A stretch of DNA of 64,000 nucleotides from positions 160,001 through 224,000 of the forward strand of contig JACEEZ010018194.1 in assembly GCA_016584305.1 (NCBI GenBank), written 5' to 3'. Source of the stretch: Chionoecetes opilio (Eukaryota > Arthropoda > Malacostraca > Decapoda > Majidae). The notes under the pieces are model-generated. The model ran no database searches. It had not been told where the DNA came from and saw only the letters and a program-made list of their open reading frames with translations. Below, piece after piece: positions 56,351 through 64,000 of this stretch. Each line of letters starts with the position of its first letter. Position 1 is the first letter of the stretch. A program made the translations under genes and the position numbers.

Positions 56351-56931
56351 CTGCAAAGAGACACGCCGCTGCGTCTCAGTCATGTCCAGTGAGAGGGGGG
56401 TGAGGGAGGGGGGCTGTGTGTGGCAGTAATCGTGCTGCCCCTATAAGGCAACACGCCTCAAAAGCTACAGGGCAAGGCAAGGGCACCTCTGTAACACCTG
56501 GCAGGGTATCCTACACACCTTCTAGGCAACCTATCAAGGCATACACAGGTTACACTCCAGACAACACCCGCGCGCACTCCACAACACTGGTGGGAGGCAA
56601 AGTACCTAATATATTAGGTACTTTAGTGGGAGGGTGAGGCAGTAGGCCTATACAGATGAGGGGAGTGTTTCTGCTTTCTTTATAGTACAACGCGTCAAGG
56701 CACAGGTTCCTCCCACCCCATTACCAGGGTGACCCTCCCCGCCTCGCCCCCCCCCCACAATACACGCCGCAGCCCCGCCACTGGCCGTGACTGTGGCCCC
56801 CAACAAGGTCATCAGCGTGCCCCCCCCCTCCCTCCCCCCCAGCAGGGTACGGCCTGAGATCGGCCGCTCCTTCTCTAACCAACAGGTCGATTTCATAGTA
56901 GGAAAAAGAAATAGATAAAAACAAAATGTTG

Positions 56932-56937
56932 TTTATT
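56932..56937 (-). terminator. Poly(A) signal candidate for Z27
   Basis: AATAAA on the minus strand, about 130 bp after the Z27 stop. Confidence 0.6.
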
Positions 56938-57065
56938 TTTCAACACAAAATAATCTAGATTATTTCAAGCATATCCAACATATTAGTATCTTTAGGAAAA
57001 AAAACCTCTTAGACCCTTGTGTTCTCCAGTTAAGTGAAGCGAGCAGCAGCAGCAGCAGCAGGCCT

Positions 57066-57398
57066 TCACAAAAGGTTAGCGGCGGCCGGGCAGCGTATGG
57101 CATGGTTTTTGCAGTTACTCTTCTGGGCAAAGCCGCGACCGCAGTGCTGGCAGTGGTAGGGCCGCTCGCCCGTGTGCAGCCGCTCGTGGTCGTTCAAGTG
57201 GTCCTTACGTTTGAACTTCTTATAGCAAAAGCGACAAGAGTACGGCCGCCACTCAGGGCTGGGGATAAAGCGCGTGAGTAGCGAGTGGTCGTCAGCGGCG
57301 CCGGGAGGGCAGGCGGCGGCCATCGCACCACCGCCGCCGCAGCCACTTGGCCCGCCCACAGGCACATAGTCGCCTACTACTGCCCCAAAGGCCGCCCT
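57066..57398 (-). CDS. Z27: alternative terminal exon, KRKDH type plus C2HC
   Basis: 110 codons and a stop; acceptor TTCATTTGCAG. Finger 1 C55, C58, H71, H75 with FKRKDHLNDH, helix R, D, H, D; TGERP; finger 2 C83, C86, H99, C103 with FAQKSNCKNH, helix Q, S, N, N. Seven-residue tail. This is the first zinc-finger exon reached by the transcript. Confidence 0.9.
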   Translation of the reverse strand, partial: RAAFGAVVGDYVPVGGPSGCGGGGAMAAACPPGAADDHSLLTRFIPSPEWRPYSCRFCYKKFKRKDHLNDHERLHTGERPYHCQHCGRGFAQKSNCKNHAIRCPAAANLL

Positions 57399-57875
57399 CT
57401 GCAAATGAAGGAACACTGCCGTCACTCTCAAGCTGCCAGGCACCCCCAGGCTGCCCTCCCCGCACTTTGACACCCCTCACGCTACCTCAGGAACTATGGG
57501 CATTTGACACAAAGGTTGGCTGGGTGGCTGCGCGGAGCAACCAACTCATTAGTAAAATATATACGATAACTTTCCAAGCTTTCTTACTGTGTTTATACTG
57601 GATGTGTATATGTGTAGTAAAAATATATTGGCACATTGTTATAGCTATGGTTAGACTGACTAGCTTCCAGCTCTACAAGCACTGCGCTCCACCAACGGTA
57701 CAAGCACTATTGAAGCAACGGTACCCCACCGCGGACACCTCTACACAACACTGATCCGGGCACCGACCCGACCACCACCACCGCACCACCCCACCCCTCC
57801 CATCCCCTCCCCCACCCACGACCACACGGGGCGCTGCACCGCCGGCCAGGCACGCGACCGGCCACTCTCTCACTA

Positions 57876-58370
57876 TCACGCTGAGTCGGGCACTGCCGAC
57901 GACGACGCCGCCATCTTCTTCCTCATTCTCTCTCGAAATTTCCTCTGTCGCAGCTGCCCGCTGATGAGCCTTTCCAGCTCTTTCTGCAGGCGTTCAGCCT
58001 CGTTCCTGCGGGAGCCTATTTTCACCTCCACCTTGGCGGCCTCCAGGTCACTCAGCGTGCCCGACTCCAACATGGCCTCTAGCGTGGCGGCCTCCGCCTT
58101 CAGGAAACTCATCTGAGTCCTGATCCTGTCCTGACGGTAGCGGCCGCGCCCCGCGTGGTGGTGGGGGGGTGAGTACAGATGGCCCGGGGGAATGGTGACG
58201 GCAGCGGCGGCGGCCATGAGGGGAGAGGAAGGAGGAGAGGAGAGGGGCACCAACTTGCCCCCAAACCCTCCGAACAGAGTGTGGGGTCCAGACTGGCGGG
58301 CCGCCGAGAGAGCAATGTGGGCCGCAGGGGAGAGGGGAGAAGCCGCCATAGAGGAAAATGGGCCCAACAA
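57876..58370 (-). CDS. X28: alternative terminal exon without zinc fingers, charged helical tail
   Basis: 164 codons and a stop; acceptor CTCTCCCTTTTCCAG, phase 0 like the zinc-finger exons. No CxxC pair anywhere. Residues 1-75 are Ser/Ala/Pro/Gly-rich. From about 76 to 155 the chain is dense in Glu, Lys, Arg, Ala and Leu with no Pro (for example FLKAEAATLEAML and EAERLQKELERLI) and ends with the basic QRKFRERMRKKM, so a coiled coil followed by a nuclear-localisation or nucleic-acid-binding patch is likely. As the first terminal exon it could give an isoform without DNA-binding fingers that dimerises through the shared N-terminal part. It could instead be an internal or unrelated exon; the stop and shared phase favour the terminal role. 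I do not recognise the family. Confidence 0.75.
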   Translation of the reverse strand: MLGPFSSMAASPLSPAAHIALSAARQSGPHTLFGGFGGKLVPLSSPPSSPLMAAAAAVTIPPGHLYSPPHHHAGRGRYRQDRIRTQMSFLKAEAATLEAMLESGTLSDLEAAKVEVKIGSRRNEAERLQKELERLISGQLRQRKFRERMRKKMAASSSAVPDSA

Positions 58371-59465
58371 CTGGAAAAGGGAGAGAGACTTGTGTCAGGC
58401 CACTCCCTGGGCATGACGACTGCTGGCCCGCTGGCCCCGCTGGCCCCCCGACCCTCCGTGACCGACTGAGCGGCGGCGAGCAAGGCGATCGACTCCCCGG
58501 CGCGGGAAGCGAGGCGACACCTACCTAGCTAGCCTATGTCGCTACAGTGTGTTACGCCAGGTGCGCCGAGGCGGCAGAGTAAGGTGAGCACCTTGTACCT
58601 TGTGATACAACAGGATCTGTGAGTCCAAAGTTCTTCACAAAGCCAAGTCTTAATCCCTGCACCAGCTACAAGTATACATTCAAAGAACTTGCAAGAAGGG
58701 AATTTCACCGTCACAGCATGAAGTGGCCGGGGCACCAGGCCGCCAGGCACTTCACAGCACACAGAACAGACACACACAGAGGTATACGGACGTAACACAC
58801 GTCACCATGCTGATAATGGTAGGCTCAAATGGACCTTTTATATAAAATTGATCTCTTGTGGTGAAATTCTCTCTTTTCAAGTACACAAATACAATATCAA
58901 CAGTTACATGGGCAGCTTACTTCAGTCCCAGGTCGCGCCGTGAGCCACAACTCTGAGGTGACCAGTGACGCCCCGGCATGGCGGAGCACAACACAACGTA
59001 ACACATGACGTAACACAAGCACCGCCACGACCTCGGACTGAAGTAACTTGCCTCAGAGATCAAAGAGTGACTCCTCCTCTAACCTTCAAGTCTCAAGCAT
59101 AGTGAAGAAGCTGAGACCGCAAAGCCGGCCTCGCATACTACCCCCCCCCCTCAAGGATGACCCCAACACCCCCCTGTGCCTCCTGACATGTGTGCGTGTG
59201 TGTGTGGCGGGGGTGCCGTCTTCCACACTCCCTTCATGAGTAGTCACCCGTGCACAAGGCCGCTATAAAGGATCAATGACCTTTATGTATTGCTATTTTT
59301 ATTCCCTTCCAGTGCAATGACACTTGAACTTTTAGTGCACAAGATGGGTTCAAGTTCTTCCTTCATGTATATATAGTTCAAAAACATTACTTAGTGCAAT
59401 AATTCTGTAAAAATTAGATGCAATGAATAAGAAAAAGAAACTACGGTACTTAATATTTTTTTCTC
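58371..59465. other. Upstream of X28; no coding exon recognised
   Basis: No BTB-like frame. Probably intron leading back to the shared 5' exons outside the window. Confidence 0.5.
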
Positions 59466-59725
59466 CTTTAATAGTGAAGGACAATTGAGTGTATTTTTCT
59501 TTTATAGTGAAGTGAACAATATTTTTTTTTTATAGTGAAGTGAAGCCTTTTATAGTGAAGTGAAGAACAATGGAGTAGTTTTCTTTCCCTTTTATAGTGA
59601 AGTGAAGCCTTATATAGTGAAGTGAAGAACAATTGAGTAGTTTTCTTTCCCTTTTATAGTGAAGTGAAGCCTTTTATAGTGAAGTGAAGCCTTTTATAGT
59701 GAAGTGAAGAACAATTGAGTAGACT
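59466..59725. repeat. TTTTATAGTGAAGTGAAG tandem repeat
   Basis: Units of about 20 bp (TTTTATAGTGAAGTGAAGCC) nested in a longer period of about 65 bp with GAACAATTGAGTAGTTTTC. Confidence 0.88.
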
Positions 59726-59883
59726 GAGTGATGGGAATTTCTTTTTAGTCTCTTTGGATTATCTCATGACAGGGAGGAGGGGGGGAGGGAGGACAGCCCC
59801 GAGTAACCAACAAACACACACACACTGAGGCACAAGGTCGCATTAGAGGAGGAGTCAATAATGTACCAACAGGAAGGTAAACA

Positions 59884-59930
59884 CGTGTGTGTGTGTGAGT
59901 GTGTGTGAGTGTGAGTGTGAGTGTGGTGTG

Positions 59931-59996
<66 letters not shown>

Positions 59997-60270
59997 TGTG
60001 TGTGTAGACGAAAAGGAAGAATAGGAGAAGAGAAAGAAGAAGAGAAAGAGAAGAGAAAAGCGGGGAAAAGAAAAAGAAAACGCGAATAGATGAGAAGCTA
60101 TGGATGGTGATGAGAAAGTAATATAAGTGTCTGTCTGAATGTCTGTCTGCCTACATAACTGGTTGTGTGTGTGTTGGGGTGGGGTGTGGGGGTGGGGGTG
60201 GGGGTGGGTGGGTGGGTGGGTGGGTGGGTGGGTGGATGGGTGGTGGGTGGGTGTGTGTGTGTGTGTGTGT

Positions 60271-60312
<42 letters not shown>
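59884..60312. repeat. (GT)n microsatellites and (GGGT)n tract
   Basis: GT at 59884-60006, GGGT-rich at 60174-60255, GT at 60250-60312; a purine-rich spacer lies between. The GGGT part could form a G-quadruplex. Confidence 0.93.
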
Positions 60313-60317
<5 letters not shown>

Positions 60318-60319
60318 AC

Positions 60320-61094
60320 TAATGGCTTCTAAATAATGTACTATTCCTGATGTTTGTCCATATACACGAATGCATAGTATTGGTGAAGAATTTTGAGTCA
60401 TTCTAAGTGTTCCCGGGTGAAAAAATCATTACAAAAATCAAAGGTAGCAATAATGAGGTGGTAGCAATTTTTCCCCCTTGGTCAGTCCTGTGTGTGAAAA
60501 AAAAAAAATGTCATCAAACTCAAATCAGGTGTCAATGGAATCAATCACTGTGGTGGATATCATTGTGGCAGTGTGTGGTGGTGTGTGTATTGATCTAACT
60601 GCAGCATACAGGGCCTGAGGTATACTCATAAGGTCCTGTCTCCGTATCTATAGCCATCCGGTATTGTTTTACATTAAATTGATGGCCTACAATTTTGACT
60701 TCTTAATAGTGTCAAGTGTCTTTTTGTAATATTGATTCCTTTTGTTTCTTGGGCACAAATTATATGTACTTTCACATGTACTACCGTTATCACCTCTTCT
60801 AGTCCCGTCCAGGTATCTTAAAAGGTGTGCAGTTGACTTTATATAAAATTGTATGTGGCATTGTGCAGTATGAGTAATGTGGTGAGATCATAACACTGTA
60901 CCTATAGCATAATATAGTGTACCTTCCTCATGGTGTATGGTGTCATGGTTCCTCATGGTGTATTGTATGGTGTTACGTCTTTGTATGTATGGTGAGTCAC
61001 AGTGGAAACGTAGTTATGGTGTGTGAGTAATGATATGCATGGAAGGTTGATGTAATTTTTCCCTCCTGTAGGTGTAACACTGAAGGATTATCTT
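60320..61094. other. No gene recognised
   Basis: AT-rich unique sequence; repeated TCATGGTGTAT near 60930-60970. Confidence 0.45.
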
Positions 61095-61198
61095 AATGAT
61101 GATGATAATGATGATGTGGTGGTGTGTGTGTTGGTGGTGTGGTGTGTGTGTGTGTGTGGGGGGGGGAATGTGTGTTCATAGTGACGTGCTCTCTCTCT

Positions 61199-61273
<75 letters not shown>
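61095..61273. repeat. (GT)n-like tract then (CT)n microsatellite
   Basis: GATGATGATG and GTGTGGTG sequence followed by pure CT at 61195-61273. Confidence 0.93.
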
Positions 61274-61276
<3 letters not shown>

Positions 61277-61540
61277 AACCCTTCTAATCTCAAGACAATG
61301 CTAGTCACAACACTCGTAACCATCAATACAGCTTTGAGACCGACACTTATACACACTTTTTGACACTTTTACACACTTTTTGACTCTTACACACTGTCCA
61401 CCACTAATCACACCCTCTACAGCACCATCAGGAGTCTCATTATACCTCAAAATACTGAATCATACACTATTCCAAATCCTCCCTAACATTTGGCACCATA
61501 GCATTTTTTTGGAAGAGAAGTGACTAAAACAAACATTTAC

Positions 61541-62035
61541 CACTTCTAGACCTTATGTTCCCCTCCTACGCTAACTAGATAAGGCTACACTACCCCTTTA
61601 ATAACTATCATGGCATTAATCTCCTTGGCTGTCTCCTTGGTGTTCTATAGATAAAACCGTCACTTTCCACTTCTATAGACCTTATGTCCCCTTCCTATAT
61701 TAACTAGATTAGGTCACACTACCCCTTTTATAGCTACCACGGCATAAATTTAATCTTTTTGGCTGTCTCCTTGGTGTTCTTTAGACAAAACCGTCACACT
61801 TTCTACTTCTATAAACCTTATGTTCCCTTCCTATATTAACTAGATAAGGCCACACTACCCCTTTTATAGCTATCATGGCATAATTTATGTCCTTGGACGT
61901 CTCCTTGGTGTTCTTTAGACAAAACCGTCACACTTTCCACTTCTATAAACCTTATGTTCCCCTCCTATATTAACTAGATAAGGCCACACTACCCCTTTTA
62001 TAGCTATCAAGGCATTAATCTCCTTGGATGTCTCC
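61541..62035. repeat. Tandem repeat, about 3.7 units of about 133 bp
   Basis: CCTTATGT recurs at 61551, 61680, 61816 and 61950. Units share CACTACCCCTTT, CTCCTTGG and CAAAACCGTCAC. Confidence 0.93.
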
Positions 62036-62069
62036 CTCTTGTTCCTCCCACGTCACACAGGACATCTTC

Positions 62070-62345
62070 AAAAACTACTTCAAAAAAAAAACATCCATTT
62101 TTTTTTTAAACCTTTCAAAACTTCCCAAAAAAACTTCCAAATCTTCTTCCAAAAAACTGTCCAAAACTTCTTCCAAAAAAAACTTCAAAATTTATTCCAA
62201 AAAAAATCCTTCCGATTCTTCTTCCAAAAAAACCTTCCAAATCTTCCAAAAAAAACTTCCAAATCTTCCAAAAAAAAAACCTTCCAAATCTTCTTCAAAA
62301 AAACCTTCCAAATCTTCCCAAAAAAAAATTCCAAATCTTCTCTTC
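62070..62345. repeat. CTTCCAAAAAAAC short-period repeat
   Basis: Irregular units of CTTCCAAATCTTC and poly-A, giving spurious Phe/Gln/Lys frames. Confidence 0.88.
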
Positions 62346-63160
62346 CATCTTCGTTACAAAAATTACATCTGGAGGGTTATTAACTTGTTATTTACCTATC
62401 AACCACCAGGGTATTAATGCATCAAGCAGCTATATGCCATCACTATCCCATTTGTATCCCATTCTCCCCCTCTCTTCATCTCTCTCGTCCCTACCAAGAC
62501 CAATCACCACCTAGATTACTACTTCAGCTATAAACAGTGACTTTTTTTTTTAGTCGCCTGCTGTGCCTCGTCCCCTAATCATGCATTCTCGCCCTCTGAA
62601 TAGAAGCTTTGCCGATAAGTACACGTGCAAGGCATCTTAGTTTGTGTATGGCCTACAATCTTGACTTTTATTAATAGATTGCTTTGTACTGTCTCTTGAC
62701 CACAAATGATGTACTTTTAAAATCTATTCACTTATGCTTGTGATCTTTTTTTCTTCCTTCTGTTTAACGTCAGATTTTCCCATAATTTCTTACGAGGTTA
62801 GACGGCCGATGATCATTCACGTTATTATACCTTAGAGCACAATGGTATCCGTCAAGAGCTCAACTACTAAAAGCTCCACGTAACTGCATAGGCTACATCA
62901 TCTACACATCCATCGCCATTCTTGCCACATACAACAGGTTTCCCACAAGCTCGCAGCCCTTCAACCCCATGTCCAGTCAGCACCCTCGTCCCCTCCCCCA
63001 GGCCACCCCAGCACATGGCCTCCTGTGTCTGGCTATCATTGAAGACTAAAAGGCACACTACACCACCATCACACAGCCATACATAGGCAACAGTGTTACT
63101 CGCAGTGAAAAGCCATGATACACCCACTTCTGAGGAAGGCGAGGGATCTGGTACTTAGTT
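62346..63160. other. No gene recognised
   Basis: No repeat or coding feature supported. Confidence 0.45.
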
Positions 63161-63167
63161 CATTGTC

Positions 63168-63446
63168 TGGTGACGACGATGGGTCTGATGCCCGTATTCG
63201 TAGTCACATACCATCGTTGTACGTGGTCATTGTTCACTTTTTGTCTTGTCCTAATAAATCAATATGTCATGCCAGCTCTGTTGTGATTGCAATAGGAGTA
63301 CTGTATGATTGCTCTAGTACTTTCCATGTCAGCTACAAGATCAAGTGAATAATTTTGACTGAGTAGAAATGGAACAAAATCATAGCAATTACCACGAGCA
63401 ATCATGGTATGTGACTACGAATACGAGCATGAGTCTGACAGCCCTT
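63168..63446. mobile_element. Inverted-repeat element (MITE-like)
   Basis: CGTATTCGTAGTCACATACCAT near 63195 and its reverse complement near 63405-63428, with matching flanks (GGTCTGATGCC and GAGTCTGACAG on the far sides). Arms of about 50-60 bp, AT-rich interior, no transposase. Confidence 0.65.
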
Positions 63447-64000
63447 GAATGATGGCAAACATCTTATAATTGTTCGTTATATTTACATTTCATTATATTT
63501 GTATATCTTACATTTGTATATTTGCTTAATCTTGCATGTTAACTTATATTTCAACAAGAACATTGCAAAATTCAATGATCCAAGACTTCCGACAGGCAGC
63601 AGAAATGCAAAGTAAATTGTGAAAATGCTGAAGTCATAAATGATTTGCAATAATTTGTTATCAATTCCACACTATCTTTAATGACACACGGGAATGATAC
63701 TTCTGCATAAACAACCCAAGTGGTGCCATTTCGAAATAAAAATAATTGGGTCATGAAGACTTCCGTAACCTTCCTCAACCACTTACTCGTCAACCCTACT
63801 TCTTAAATTCCACAGACACATCATTGAGCCTTCCTACATCACATAATTCCACTTACTACTCGAACAAAAGTAAAATTCCCTACTACCCGTTCCTTCACTA
63901 AAGTTTTCCCTAAATTCTGCGAGGGTAGTTCACTGGTCTCTTTAATTGTTCTTACATTTCAGTGAGGCTTGCCACAAACACTCCATCACTGCACGACTCA

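Noticed and set aside
62024..62417. Phe/Gln/Lys-rich frames
   Set aside because: Derived from the CTTCCAAAAAAAC repeat.
58371..64000. Search for the shared BTB exon on the minus strand
   Set aside because: No frame with BTB character in this stretch; only short unsupported frames.

Overview
The window looks like arthropod nuclear DNA, most likely from a decapod crustacean and perhaps a crab. The evidence is spliced genes with GT-AG introns, very dense (CT)n and (GT)n microsatellites, several short hAT-type transposons with intact 8-bp target duplications, tRNA-derived SINEs, and a dispersed repeat ending in a CTTATGTT tail. The species call is inference; the eukaryotic nature is clear from the sequence.

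Left part (1-23.2 kb): mostly repeats. The one recognisable gene is a complete four-exon VMO1 (vitelline membrane outer layer protein 1) homologue on the minus strand (4828-6983, 195 aa). The rest is microsatellites, minisatellites, MITEs, foldback elements and SINE copies, plus stretches in which I see nothing.

Central and right part (23.2-58.4 kb): one large minus-strand locus with 28 successive exons, numbered here by rising coordinate (Z1 at 23.2 kb to Z27 at 57.1 kb, then X28 at 58 kb). Transcription runs from X28 towards Z1. Every exon has a pyrimidine-rich tract and AG acceptor, opens in phase 0, and runs into its own stop codon. Twenty-seven encode two to four C2H2 or C2HC zinc fingers near the C-terminus. 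X28 encodes a charged, probably coiled-coil tail with no finger. At least eleven exons have an AATAAA signal downstream. This is the layout of an arthropod BTB-zinc-finger gene such as longitudinals lacking (lola) or Broad, in which one shared 5' part carrying the BTB domain is spliced to one of many alternative 3'-terminal exons. The shared exons are not in the window and should lie beyond 64 kb. The lola-like name is inference from architecture.

The exons fall into positional families. Z3-Z9 carry a last finger of the type C-x2-C-x-[YF]-R with mostly a DRSxL recognition helix. Many of Z10-Z27 carry a first finger of the KRKDH type and a second with Gln at helix position -1. This suggests growth by local tandem duplication, giving one transcription factor many DNA specificities.

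Right flank (58.4-64 kb): no coding sequence recognised; microsatellites, tandem repeats and one inverted-repeat element. It is probably intron of the zinc-finger gene.
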